Shown here in pieces: positions 24,515 to 32,733 of a DNA stretch of 64,000 nt. The notes beneath the pieces are model-generated. The model did not search any database. It saw nothing but the letters and a program-made list of their open reading frames with translations, and had not been told where the DNA came from. Position 1 is the stretch's first letter, and each line of letters opens with the position of its first letter. The translations under genes and the position numbers were made by a program. Source of the DNA: an uncultured Clostridia bacterium. GTDB taxonomy: Bacteria > Bacillota > Clostridia > Oscillospirales > Acutalibacteraceae. The stretch is taken from positions 82,821 through 146,820 of the forward strand of contig CANRAU010000003.1 of NCBI GenBank assembly GCA_947628665.1, read 5' to 3'.

Positions 24515-26173
24515 TTATTTCCGCATTTGGGCGCAGCGGTCGGCGATTTCCAATTCCCGATCACAAATCGCAAACGCCGCTTTTTTATGGGAAATGATGA
24601 TGCAGGTTTTGTTCTGCATGGCGCGCAAATTTTCAAGGAGCTTTTGCTCCGTGGCTTCGTCGAGCGCGGAGGTCGCCTCGTCCAAAAGCAGCACAGGCGC
24701 GTTCGTCAGCACCGCGCGCGCCACGGCGAGCCGCTGGATCTGCCCTTCCGACAGCCCGCGGCCGCCTTCGCCCAGCATGGTGTCAAGCCCTTCCGGGAGC
24801 GCGCGCACGAAATCCTGTGCACAGCTGATGCGAAGCGCTTCCTCCAGTTCTTCGTCGGTCGCGTCCGCGTTAATCAGGCGGACATTGTCCCGCACCGTAC
24901 CCGAAAGCAGCAAATTCCCCTGCGGCACATACGCGAACAGCGGGCGGGTGGATTTGTCGGCAGGGCGTTCGCTGCCGTCCGCCCACACGGTGATGCGGCC
25001 GTTCTGCGGCGCAAGTACGCCCAAAAGCAATTTGAACAGCGTGCTTTTGCCGATGCCCGAAATGCCCGAGATCACGACAAAGTCCCCGCTATGTATCGTG
25101 AAATCCGCATGCTCGAACACGACGTTTTTGCCGTAGGCAAAGGAAACATCCCGGAATTGAAGCTGCCCAAAGGTTTTGGGACGCGGCGCTTTCTGCCCCT
25201 CGTCCTCGATCCTGTCGTCGGGCAGGGTCTCGATCTCCATAATGCGCTCGGCGGAGGAGAGCATCGCATAATATTTCGGCATGATGCCCGAAAGGTTGGA
25301 AAAGGGCAGCTGCACCTGATTGACCAGCTGCAAAAGCGCCGTCAGCGTGCCGAAGGTGATCGTGCCGCTGTACAGGCGGAAGCCGCTCCACAAAAGCGCG
25401 AACAGATACCCGAGCGAAAACAGCCCCGAAAGCCCGGTGTTGGCAAAAATTGCCCAGCGGTTGCGGCGCAGCTTCGCGTCGAAATTTTCCTGCTGGTGCA
25501 CGTCCGCCTGCTGCCGCGCCTTTTGTTGGATACCGAACACCTGCAAGACCAGCAGGTTTTCAATCGATTCCTGCAAGAACGAGCGCAGGCGGCTGTCCGA
25601 CTCCTGCACGGAGCGGTGCATTTTTTTCATTTGTCCGCGAAACGCGCGCGCGGCAAAAAAGGCGACGACCCCCGCAACTGCCAGCAAAAGTCCGAACCAA
25701 CGGTCGAGCGAAAGGATCACCGCAAATGCGCAGCCGAGCCGTGTGAGCATGGACGCGGCCAAGGGCAGCAGCAGAGTGATATTGTCGCACACCACGGTCA
25801 CGTCTGCGGTCATGCGCGTCATCAGATCGCCCGAATGGTAGGCGGTCACCGCGCTGTAATCCTTTTGCAGGATCGTCTGAAACAGCTGTCGTTTGCAGCG
25901 CATTTCCAGACGTCCCGCCACGCGCACCTCCATACTGCGGTTAAAGACGCGCAGTCCGATCTGCAAAAGCACGACGCACAAAAGCAAAAGCCCGTACCGC
26001 ACGAGCTTTTGGTAATCGCCGAACTGCGCGGCGTCGATGACGCCCTTGGCGAACAGCGCCAGAGAGACCTCGCACACGGAAAACAGGGCGTTGCCCAGCA
26101 CCAGCAGTACCAGTGACGGCAATTCGCCCTTTGCATGTGTCCATATCCACTTTTGCGCCGATTTTTTTTTCAT
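24515..26173 (-). CDS. ABC exporter, fused permease and ATPase
   Basis: I start at the ATG at 26173 (AGGGAC upstream), giving 552 residues; an in-frame GTG lies 15 bp earlier. A six-helix type 1 exporter domain fills the first 320 residues. The nucleotide-binding domain has Walker A SGISGIGKSTLFKLL, a Q-loop, signature LSEGQIQRLAVARAV, Walker B VLLLDEATSALD and the H-loop IIISHKKAAF. There is no N-terminal C39 peptidase domain. It is the fourth gene after an HprK-like kinase, a PqqD-like protein and an S24/S26 peptidase, which suggests export of a processed peptide or glycolipid, but the substrate is unknown. Confidence 0.9.
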   Translation of the reverse strand: MKKKSAQKWIWTHAKGELPSLVLLVLGNALFSVCEVSLALFAKGVIDAAQFGDYQKLVRYGLLLLCVVLLQIGLRVFNRSMEVRVAGRLEMRCKRQLFQTILQKDYSAVTAYHSGDLMTRMTADVTVVCDNITLLLPLAASMLTRLGCAFAVILSLDRWFGLLLAVAGVVAFFAARAFRGQMKKMHRSVQESDSRLRSFLQESIENLLVLQVFGIQQKARQQADVHQQENFDAKLRRNRWAIFANTGLSGLFSLGYLFALLWSGFRLYSGTITFGTLTALLQLVNQVQLPFSNLSGIMPKYYAMLSSAERIMEIETLPDDRIEDEGQKAPRPKTFGQLQFRDVSFAYGKNVVFEHADFTIHSGDFVVISGISGIGKSTLFKLLLGVLAPQNGRITVWADGSERPADKSTRPLFAYVPQGNLLLSGTVRDNVRLINADATDEELEEALRISCAQDFVRALPEGLDTMLGEGGRGLSEGQIQRLAVARAVLTNAPVLLLDEATSALDEATEQKLLENLRAMQNKTCIIISHKKAAFAICDRELEIADRCAQMRK

Positions 26174-26297
26174 TTTGTCCCTACTCACTGCGCAGAACTG
26201 CTTTTCAAATCCAGAAGTTATTTTCCTACGACAATCGGCTCTGTTGTCACCGCGCTTGATTTGTTTTCATACCGATTTACTGCTTTCGTCCGTCTTT

Positions 26298-26783
26298 TCA
26301 CCCACATTTTCCTGCTTTGCGGCGGGTGTATTGGATTTTCCGCAATTTTCCGCCGAGCCGAATCAAAAATTTACGCACGGGGAAAAGCATTTGCCAAACC
26401 CGCACATAGCATGTATATTTCGCCGCGCCGACGGGGAACGTCTTGCCCTTGCGCGTGATTTGCGCAACCACGCCGATGATCTGCTCCTGCGTGATCCCCG
26501 GTTCCTTCACCCACTGGTTGTCGCCGCACATGGTATACGTCCCGTCGTCGTTTACGCCGACGACACGGTGCAGAACAAACGCGCCGTCTTTTCGGCGGTA
26601 CAGCGGCAGATCATTTTTTTGAAGCGCCTTTTGCGCCTTTTGCAGCGTGACCGTATCGCGCCCCTCGACGAGCAGCGGCAGCATACTCGTCCCCGTTATG
26701 GGCAGACGCACCGTGCCGCCCGCGCGCAAAGTTTCTTCCATGATCGGCAGCAGTTCGGAAAGCCGAACCTTCTTTTTTTCCAT
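26298..26783 (-). CDS. S24/S26-family peptidase (signal-peptidase-like)
   Basis: The 161-residue product starts at the ATG at 26783, four bases after the PqqD-like gene stop. The catalytic Ser lies in LPITGTSMLPLLVEGRDTV (Ser-Met pair near residue 28), followed by the expected KNDLPLYRRKDGAFVLHRVVGV segment; in S26 signal peptidases a Lys acts as base, whereas this short form has R(R/K)DG instead. CGDNQ follows. A weak hydrophobic stretch lies near the C-terminus. It could process a leader peptide for the exporter downstream, or act like a LexA-type peptidase; the former fits the context better. Confidence 0.8.
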   Translation of the reverse strand: MEKKKVRLSELLPIMEETLRAGGTVRLPITGTSMLPLLVEGRDTVTLQKAQKALQKNDLPLYRRKDGAFVLHRVVGVNDDGTYTMCGDNQWVKEPGITQEQIIGVVAQITRKGKTFPVGAAKYTCYVRVWQMLFPVRKFLIRLGGKLRKIQYTRRKAGKCG

Positions 26784-26787
26784 ACGT

Positions 26788-27054
26788 TCAGTCCTCGAGC
26801 AGTCCCGCTTTGCGCAGTTTTTCCAAGTAAGCGTGTACGTCGCGCTGCGCGGTGGCCTCGTCCACGGCATATTCGTCCGCGACCGCCCGGACGACGGTCT
26901 GCTCGTCCGTCTCCGTTTCCAGCAGCTTCCAGACGAACGCGCCGACGGGGTTGAGCGTCAGCATTCCGCCGAAGTCCACCTCCGCCTTGCCGACGGGGAC
27001 GACAATGCTGTTCCCCGCGACCTCGTGCAGCAAAAATCCTTCTTTGATCTTCAT
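26788..27054 (-). CDS. PqqD-like peptide chaperone (RRE fold)
   Basis: The 88-residue product shows the PqqD pattern: an N-terminal beta-wing (GFLLHEVAGNSIVVPVG), the LNPVGAFVWKLLE helix (residues 34-46) and a winged-helix end (DVHAYLEKLRKAGLLED). PqqD-fold domains bind the leader of a ribosomal peptide and present it to a modifying enzyme. Its start overlaps the HprK-like gene stop (ATGA), and the S24/S26 peptidase follows after four bases. A similar fold occurs in lasso-peptide and other RiPP loci, but no precursor or cyclase is seen here. Confidence 0.85.
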   Translation of the reverse strand: MKIKEGFLLHEVAGNSIVVPVGKAEVDFGGMLTLNPVGAFVWKLLETETDEQTVVRAVADEYAVDEATAQRDVHAYLEKLRKAGLLED

Positions 27055-27782
27055 CGATTCTCCTCCGTTTTTCGATAATAAGCCTCTATCCCCGCATAGG
27101 CGGTATGCGCCGCTTCCGCTTCCATATTGCAGGTCAGGCGAAAGGCGGGGACTTCGTTTAACAGCGCGCCCAAAAGCTCCAGCATATCCGACATAAGCGA
27201 CGGCTTCGGCGGGCGCAGCGTCTGCGAAAGGAACAGCGGGATCGCCTCTTTCGCGGAGATCGGCTCGATCCGGTTTTCCTCGCCGCGCATCAAAAATACA
27301 AGCGCGCGCACGGGTACTTGCCGATTTTCGCTGATGTCGTATTTGCCGCTGAACGGCGTGCCGCAGGCATAAAACCGCCCGTCGATGCGCCGCAGCGCCG
27401 GTTTGTCGTCATTGAGGATCCGACAATCGGGAAAGGCGTTCTGCCAAAGCGCCGTATGGGTGGATTTACCCGTACCGCTTTTGGCGGAAAACAAATAGGC
27501 GAACCCATCCTTTTCCACGCAGGAGGCGTGCAGGAGCATGCCGTCAAAGCGCAAAAGCCGCGCATAAAACGCCTCGCCCATCCAGACATACCGACATTCG
27601 TCGAGCGTCACCTGCGGATACTTGGCGTGCTTCTCTTCAAAAAACGTCTCGGGCAGATCGAGTACGATGTCCGGCTTATGCACGCCGTCGGCGAGATAGG
27701 CGCGGCTGCGGCTGTACAGCAGTTCGCCGCGCGCGTCCATTTGCACATATAGCTTTGCGATCTCAAACAGTTCCACGGCCAT
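27051..27782 (-). CDS. HprK-like P-loop kinase
   Basis: The roughly 243-residue product contains the P-loop SAKSGTGKSTHTALW (about residues 115-129), an LHASCVEKDG strand before it and ILNDDKPALRR after it, the arrangement of HPr kinase/phosphorylase-like domains without the N-terminal HprK domain. Such proteins occur beside PqqD and ABC genes in lasso-peptide and surface-polysaccharide loci, where some phosphorylate a precursor. The start is uncertain: ATG 27782, GTG 27776 (GGGGGG six bases upstream) or ATG 27887 inside tatD. It is tightly coupled to the PqqD-like gene. Confidence 0.75.
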   Translation of the reverse strand: MAVELFEIAKLYVQMDARGELLYSRSRAYLADGVHKPDIVLDLPETFFEEKHAKYPQVTLDECRYVWMGEAFYARLLRFDGMLLHASCVEKDGFAYLFSAKSGTGKSTHTALWQNAFPDCRILNDDKPALRRIDGRFYACGTPFSGKYDISENRQVPVRALVFLMRGEENRIEPISAKEAIPLFLSQTLRPPKPSLMSDMLELLGALLNEVPAFRLTCNMEAEAAHTAYAGIEAYYRKTEENR

Positions 27783-27858
27783 CCCCCCGGTAATACAAGC
27801 TCCGAGAGCGGCAAAAACCGTCCGCTCCGTCTTGTATTCTTCCTTTCCTTTGTATGAT

Positions 27859-28629
27859 TCAGGCGATCCCAAACAGGGTTTTCGCATTTTGCGCGGTCAA
27901 ATCCAAAATCGCCTGCGCGCTTGTCCCGCGAATTTCCGCCAAGCGCTCGGCCGTATAGGCGATCATGCGCGAATCACAGCGTTTCCCCCGCAGCGGCACG
28001 GGCGCCATATAGGGCGCGTCGGTCTCCGTGAGCAGGCGCTCGTCCGGCACCATCGCCGCGACCTCCACAGGCTTTTTTGCATTGTGAAACGTCACCGCGC
28101 CGCCAAGCCCGATATACATCCCCAGCCGCAAAACCGCTTCCGCCATTTCGACGCTGCCCGAAAAGCAATGCACCACGCCGCGCGGACGGTAACGCGTAAG
28201 CAAACGCAGGGTGTCCTCATGCGCTTCGCGGTCATGCACGATGACGGGGATGTCCAGTTCGCACGCCAGCCGCAGCTGTGTTTCAAACAGGGCGAGCTGC
28301 TCTTGGCGCGTTTCTTTTTCGTAATGATAGTCAAGCCCGATCTCTCCGACGGCGACCGTTTTTTTCTCCGCCAAAAGCGGGCGCAGCGCGGCGGGGACGT
28401 CTGCGGGAACGTCCTCTAAATTGAGCGGATGAAAGCCCGCCGCCGCATAGATATACGGATAATTTTGGGAAAGCCGCACGGCGAACCGGGACGTTTCCGT
28501 ATTCACGCCGCAGGAGATCACGCCCGTCACGCCGTTTTCGGGCAACGCCGCCAAAAGCTGCGGCAAATCTTCGGAAAACGCCTCGTCGTCATAATGCGCA
28601 TGCGAATCAAAAATATGCGTAAGGCTCAT
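27859..28629 (-). CDS. tatD: TatD-family metal-dependent DNase
   Basis: The ATG at 28629 overlaps the metG stop (ATGA) and gives 256 residues starting with IFDSHAHYDDEAF. Metal ligands of the TIM barrel are visible: the DSHAH pair, GEIGLDYHYE, VIVHDREAHEDTL, HCFSGS and ETDAPYMAP. TatD proteins are 3'-5' exonucleases or D-aminoacyl hydrolase relatives. metG-tatD is a common neighbour pair in Firmicutes. Confidence 0.94.
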   Translation of the reverse strand: MSLTHIFDSHAHYDDEAFSEDLPQLLAALPENGVTGVISCGVNTETSRFAVRLSQNYPYIYAAAGFHPLNLEDVPADVPAALRPLLAEKKTVAVGEIGLDYHYEKETRQEQLALFETQLRLACELDIPVIVHDREAHEDTLRLLTRYRPRGVVHCFSGSVEMAEAVLRLGMYIGLGGAVTFHNAKKPVEVAAMVPDERLLTETDAPYMAPVPLRGKRCDSRMIAYTAERLAEIRGTSAQAILDLTAQNAKTLFGIA

Positions 28630-30596
28630 CGTATCCGCGCACCGTTGGGCATGGAATCGTCCACAAACACGACCTTGACGTCGTCCTCGCTGCAATCCGC
28701 CGCCAAAAGCATTCCCTGACTTTCCACGCCGCAAAGCACGGCGGGTTTGAGATTGGCGACCAACACGATTTTTTTGCCGACGAGGTCGTCGGGCGCATAC
28801 CATTTTGCAATGCCGCTGACCACGGTGCGTTCCTCGGGCGTGCCGTCGTCTACCGTCAGCCGCAGCAGCTTTTTTGCACGTTTCACAGGTTCGCAGGCTT
28901 TGATCTGCGCCACGCGCAATTCCACCTGCATAAAGGTATCGATATCAATTTGAGCAAGACCCTCCACGGCGGGCGCGGCATTTTCGGGGGCGGCGGGTGC
29001 AGATGCGGCCGCTTCCTCGGATTTTGCCTGCTCGGCGGTCAACTGCGCCAAAAGCTTTTCGGCGTCGATGCGCCCAAACAGCGGCTTCGCTTCCCCGACT
29101 TTTTCGCCCGCGCGCAATGCGCCGAACGTCTTTAAGCTGTCATACGAACGCACGTCCGTCCCCAGCTGCGCAAAGATCGCGTCGGCGGTATCGGGCATAT
29201 AGGGCGTAAGCAGCACCGCAAGGAAACGAATGCCCTCCAAGAGATTGTAAAGCACCGTACCGAGCCTCGCGCGTTTTGTTTCGTCCTTGCTGAGCGCCCA
29301 CGGCATGGTCTCGTCAATATATTTGTTCAAACGGCGCGCAAGCGTCAGAATGCTCGCCACGCTGTCGCTGATTTTATATTCGTCAAAGCAGCGTTCAACC
29401 TCTTTGACCGTCTCTAAGGCCAACGCTCTGACCTGCTCGTCGTATTCGCCGACAGCATCGTCGGGCTGCACCACGCCGCCGAAATATTTATTTTGCATGG
29501 CGACCGTGCGGTTGACCAAATTGCCGATGGTATTGGCAAGGTCTGTGTTGTAACGCTCGATCATCGCCTCATAGGTGATCGAGCCGTCCGCCGCATGGGG
29601 CATTTCGCTGAGCAGATAATAGCGCACCGCATCCACGCCGAACACGCGGATCAAATCGTCCGCATAGATCACGTTCCCGCGGGATTTGGACATTTTGTCC
29701 TCGCCGAACAGCAGCCACGGATGGCCGTAGACCTGCTTGGGCAGCGGCTCGCCGAGCGCCATGAGCATGATCGGCCAATAGATCGTATGGAAGCGGACAA
29801 TGTCCTTGCCAATGATATGCACGTCCGCAGGCCAATACTTTTTATACTGCGCCGAGCTGCCGTCGGGGTCGTAGCCGAGCGCGGTGATGTAGTTGGACAG
29901 CGCGTCGATCCAAACGTAAACGACGTGCTTTTCGTCGAAGGAAACGGGGATGCCCCATTTGAAGGACGTCCGCGATACGCAAAGGTCCTGAAGTCCGGGT
30001 TTAATGAAGTTGTTGAGCATTTCTTTTTTGCGCGCTTCGGGATAAATGAAATTCTCGTTGTTTTCGATAAAGTCCTCCAACTGCTTTTGATACTTCGACA
30101 GGCGCAGGAAATACGCTTCCTCCTTGGCCTTTTTCACCTCGCGGTGGCAGTCGGGACAGCAGCCGTTTTCGTCCAGCTGGCTCTGCGTCCAGAAGGATTC
30201 GCACGGCGTGCAGTACAAGCCTTCGTATTCGCTTTTGTAAATATCCCCCTGCTCATAGAGCTTTTTGAAAATTTTCTGCACGGTTCTTTCGTGCTCGGGG
30301 TCGGTGGTGCGGATAAATTTATCGTAGGTCGTGTGCAGCGAATCGCAGATCGCGCGGATCTCGCCCGCGACCTTGTCGACGTACGCTTTCGGCGTAACGC
30401 CCGCCGCGCGCGCATATTCTTCAATCTTCTGCCCGTGTTCATCCGTACCCGTCAGGAAGAACACGTCGTACCCCTGCATTCGCTTATACCGCGCGATCGC
30501 ATCGGTCAGCACGATCTCATAGCTGTTGCCGATATGCGGTTTTCTGGACGTATAGGCGATGGCGGTGGTAATGTAGAATTTCGGTTTTGCACACAT
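28626..30596 (-). CDS. metG: Methionyl-tRNA synthetase
   Basis: MetRS charges initiator and elongator tRNA-Met. The ATG at 30596, behind GGAGGGAAGG, gives 656 residues. Class I motifs are PHIGNSY and DKMSKSRG; the zinc knuckle CTPCESFW...CCPDC lies in the connective domain. The C-terminus carries an EMAP-II/Trbp111-like tRNA-binding domain (DIDTFMQVELRVAQIKACE onward) joined by an Ala/Glu/Pro-rich linker of about 25 residues. It has a short leader and no T-box. Confidence 0.97.
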   Translation of the reverse strand: MCAKPKFYITTAIAYTSRKPHIGNSYEIVLTDAIARYKRMQGYDVFFLTGTDEHGQKIEEYARAAGVTPKAYVDKVAGEIRAICDSLHTTYDKFIRTTDPEHERTVQKIFKKLYEQGDIYKSEYEGLYCTPCESFWTQSQLDENGCCPDCHREVKKAKEEAYFLRLSKYQKQLEDFIENNENFIYPEARKKEMLNNFIKPGLQDLCVSRTSFKWGIPVSFDEKHVVYVWIDALSNYITALGYDPDGSSAQYKKYWPADVHIIGKDIVRFHTIYWPIMLMALGEPLPKQVYGHPWLLFGEDKMSKSRGNVIYADDLIRVFGVDAVRYYLLSEMPHAADGSITYEAMIERYNTDLANTIGNLVNRTVAMQNKYFGGVVQPDDAVGEYDEQVRALALETVKEVERCFDEYKISDSVASILTLARRLNKYIDETMPWALSKDETKRARLGTVLYNLLEGIRFLAVLLTPYMPDTADAIFAQLGTDVRSYDSLKTFGALRAGEKVGEAKPLFGRIDAEKLLAQLTAEQAKSEEAAASAPAAPENAAPAVEGLAQIDIDTFMQVELRVAQIKACEPVKRAKKLLRLTVDDGTPEERTVVSGIAKWYAPDDLVGKKIVLVANLKPAVLCGVESQGMLLAADCSEDDVKVVFVDDSMPNGARIR

Positions 30597-30632
30597 GGTG
30601 ATCCTTCCCTCCGGATTCAAAATTCATTTTCT

Positions 30633-30661
30633 ATTGTAGCAAATTTTTCGGAAAATAACAA
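30633..30661 (-). promoter_or_regulatory. Promoter of metG-tatD and following genes
   Basis: TTGTTA (30656-30661), 17-base spacer ending in TGC, TACAAT (30633-30638) on the minus strand: an extended -10 with a fair -35. The leader before metG is about 30 bases. Confidence 0.7.
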
Positions 30662-30722
30662 CTTGGCCGAAAGCGACGCGAAACGGCCTGCCTGAAAGGG
30701 AGCGCGACATCGCCGCGCGACG

Positions 30723-31598
30723 TCAGCACTGCGCAAGGAGCGCCTCGATCTCCGCTTTCGAGAACGTGTACTGCCGATTGCAGAAATTACAGGTGGCGGT
30801 CGTCACCTCGTCCTGCGCCATTTCCGTAAGCGCCTGTTTGCCGGCGGCAAGCAGCGCGGCCTCGGTACGCGCGCGCGAACAGGTGCAGCGATAGCCGACT
30901 TCGGCGGTGTCCAGCACCTCGAGCGTGAATTCGGGCAGCGCCGTGCGGCAGATCTCCTCGGGCGTCATCCCCTCGAACAGCATGGTCGTGACGGGGCGAA
31001 GCGTCTCAAGCCCCCGTTCGATTTTCTCAATATCGGACGTGTCCGCCGTCGGCAAAAGCTGAATGAGAAACCCGCCCGCGTGCAAAATGCCCTGGGTATC
31101 GGGATCGACCAGCACGCCCAAGGCGCAGACCGACGGCGTTTGCTCGCTGGCGGCGTAATAGGCGGTGATGTCCTCGGCGATCTCGCCCGAAGCGAGCGGC
31201 ACTTGCCCGATATACGGCTCGCGAAGCCCCAGATCCTTCATCACCGTCAGCGTGCCGTTTTTGCCGACCGCGCCCGAAACATCCAGCTTGCCGTATGCGT
31301 TGAGCGGCATCTCCACGTCGATCCTGCCCGCATATCCGCGCACGTTGCCGCTGCTGTCGGATACGGCGGTGAGGGGGCTTGCAGGGCCGTCGGCGCTGAT
31401 TTTCAGCGTGAGCGTGTCCTTTTCGCCCTTGAGCATACTGCCCATGAGCGACGCGGCGGTCAGCAGCCGCCCAAGCGCGGCGGAAACGACCTTTTTCGTG
31501 CCGTGCAGACGCTGCATTTCGCGCACGGTTTCGGTCGTGTCGGCGGCAATGACGCACAATATGCCGTCTTGATCGATCATTCTGACAAGGTTTTGCAT
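30723..31598 (-). CDS. hslO: Hsp33 redox-regulated chaperone
   Basis: Hsp33 holds unfolding proteins under oxidative stress. The ATG at 31598, after GGAAAGGATCC, gives 291 residues. The N-terminal domain has LGRLLTAASLMGSMLKGE and SSGNVRGYAG. The C-terminal zinc switch has the CxC pair in YRCTCSR and the CxxC pair in CNFCNRQY, so all four redox cysteines are present. It lies 43 bp after yerC and may share its promoter. Confidence 0.96.
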   Translation of the reverse strand: MQNLVRMIDQDGILCVIAADTTETVREMQRLHGTKKVVSAALGRLLTAASLMGSMLKGEKDTLTLKISADGPASPLTAVSDSSGNVRGYAGRIDVEMPLNAYGKLDVSGAVGKNGTLTVMKDLGLREPYIGQVPLASGEIAEDITAYYAASEQTPSVCALGVLVDPDTQGILHAGGFLIQLLPTADTSDIEKIERGLETLRPVTTMLFEGMTPEEICRTALPEFTLEVLDTAEVGYRCTCSRARTEAALLAAGKQALTEMAQDEVTTATCNFCNRQYTFSKAEIEALLAQC

Positions 31599-31641
31599 AG
31601 CGGATCCTTTCCGTAAGCGCCTTGCGTCGATGCGCGCGGCG

Positions 31642-31941
31642 TTATTTGCCCTGCTGTTCGACGCGCTCGAACAGCTTTTCATAGCCGTTGCAACCGAATT
31701 GCAGAGAGCGGTTCACGCGGCTGATGGTCGCGGTGGACGCGCCGGTCTCGCGCACGATGTCGGAATACACGCGCTTTTCGGAAAGCATTTTCGCCACGAC
31801 GATACGCTGGGACATGGCCTGTAATTCATTGACCGTGCAGAGATCCTCGAAAAAGTCATAGCATTCCTCGTCGGAGCGCAAAGCCAATATACATTGAAAT
31901 AAAAAATCCATGTTGTCGCTTTGAATTTTGCTGTCGCGCAT
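31642..31941 (-). CDS. yerC: YerC/YecD-family TrpR-related DNA-binding protein
   Basis: The 99-residue product is a small all-helical protein of the TrpR superfamily. The helix-turn-helix is ELQAMSQRIVVAKMLSEKRVYSDIV followed by ETGASTATISRVNRSL. This family is common in Firmicutes; its operator and effector are not established. GGGGG lies eight bases before the ATG. The tail FERVEQQGK is charged. hslO follows on the same strand. Confidence 0.92.
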   Translation of the reverse strand: MRDSKIQSDNMDFLFQCILALRSDEECYDFFEDLCTVNELQAMSQRIVVAKMLSEKRVYSDIVRETGASTATISRVNRSLQFGCNGYEKLFERVEQQGK

Positions 31942-31993
31942 ACGATCATCCCCCGAAATCCATTCTTGCTTTGCATTTCTGTTTTGCGCTTTG

Positions 31994-32022
31994 ATTTTAA
32001 CACACTAAATTTGAAAAGTAAA
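31994..32022 (-). promoter_or_regulatory. Promoter of yerC-hslO
   Basis: TTTACT (32017-32022), 17-base spacer, TAAAAT (31994-31999). It is divergent from the tRNA promoter at 32133-32161, with AT-rich DNA between. Confidence 0.65.
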
Positions 32023-32132
32023 CAGCTAAAGTGGGAAAATCCCGCGCAATAGGTCGCGCATTTTCGCCGTATACAAGATATTGTGGCTTAAAATTTGCAA
32101 AAAATTTTTCAAAAAATTTTTCCCTATTTTGG

Positions 32133-32161
32133 TTGACAGGATAGTTTTTTTATGCTATTCT
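32133..32161 (+). promoter_or_regulatory. Promoter of the tRNA cluster
   Basis: TTGACA (32133-32138), 17-base spacer, TATTCT (32156-32161), about 30 bases before tRNA-Val, preceded by an A/T-rich upstream stretch that could act as an UP element. Confidence 0.82.
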
Positions 32162-32192
32162 AATTCAGCCGTCTAATGAAGGGCGGCTGTTC

Positions 32193-32268
32193 GGGAGCAT
32201 AGCTCAGCTGGGAGAGCATCTGCCTTACAAGCAGAGGGTCACAGGTTCGAGCCCTGTTGTTCCCACCA
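32193..32268 (+). tRNA. tRNA-Val (anticodon TAC)
   Basis: A 76-base cloverleaf with encoded CCA. The acceptor GGGAGCA pairs with TGTTCCC (one G-U), anticodon stem TCTGC/GCAGA holds loop CTTACAA, and the T-arm has GGTTCGA. Confidence 0.97.
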
Positions 32269-32272
32269 ATGT

Positions 32273-32349
32273 GGCCCGGTAGTTCAGCTGGTTAGAACGC
32301 TAGCCTGTCACGCTAGAGGTCGACGGTTCGATCCCGTTCCGGGTCGCCA
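32273..32349 (+). tRNA. tRNA-Asp (anticodon GTC)
   Basis: A 77-base cloverleaf with encoded CCA and G73, as expected for Asp. Acceptor GGCCCGG/CCGGGTC, anticodon loop CTGTCAC, T-loop GGTTCGATCC. Confidence 0.97.
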
Positions 32350-32354
32350 CATTT

Positions 32355-32430
<76 letters not shown>

Positions 32431-32435
32431 TTTGT

Positions 32436-32511
32436 GCGGATGTAGCTCATCCGGTAGAGCGCCACCTTGCCAAGGTGGAGGTAGCGAGTTCGAGCCTCGT
32501 CATCCGCTCCA
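32436..32511 (+). tRNA. tRNA-Gly (anticodon GCC)
   Basis: A 76-base cloverleaf with encoded CCA. Acceptor GCGGATG/CATCCGC; anticodon stem CCACC/GGTGG with loop TTGCCAA. A terminator begins a few bases after its end. Confidence 0.97.
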
Positions 32512-32514
32512 AGG

Positions 32515-32550
32515 AAAGGACGCTTAAAACCTTTTTAAGCGTCCTTTTTT
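32515..32550 (+). terminator. Intrinsic terminator between tRNA-Gly and tRNA-Cys
   Basis: Stem GGACGCTTAAAA/TTTTAAGCGTCC with a very short loop, followed by six T. It comes before the last tRNA gene rather than after it. Confidence 0.85.
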
Positions 32551-32578
32551 CTCCAAACCAACGGCACACCATTTCTGC

Positions 32579-32653
32579 GGCGACATAGCCAAGTGGTAAG
32601 GCACGGGTCTGCAAAACCCTGATTCCCCAGTTCAAATCTGGGTGTCGCCTCCA
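32579..32653 (+). tRNA. tRNA-Cys (anticodon GCA)
   Basis: A 75-base cloverleaf with encoded CCA and U73, the Cys identity base. Acceptor GGCGACA/TGTCGCC, anticodon loop TCTGCAAA region. It lies 29 bases after a strong terminator, and no promoter is visible in between. Confidence 0.96.
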
Positions 32654-32656
32654 AAA

Positions 32657-32697
32657 GAACGACCCCGATGCGTTTTTGCGCATCGGGGTCGTTTTTA
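32657..32697. terminator. Terminator after tRNA-Cys, shared with convergent recG
   Basis: Stem of at least 13 pairs, ACGACCCCGATGC with GCATCGGGGTCGT (32659-32671 with 32680-32692), followed by five T. An A-run on the left side lets it also stop recG transcripts, which end at 32734. Confidence 0.88.
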
Positions 32698-32733
32698 TTC
32701 CGAAAAGCAAACCGAAGCTCTGTGGGTTGTTCG

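Noticed and set aside
30597..30661. A T-box riboswitch in front of metG or serS
   Set aside because: The metG leader is only about 30 bases and serS starts 15 bases after parB, so neither has room for one.
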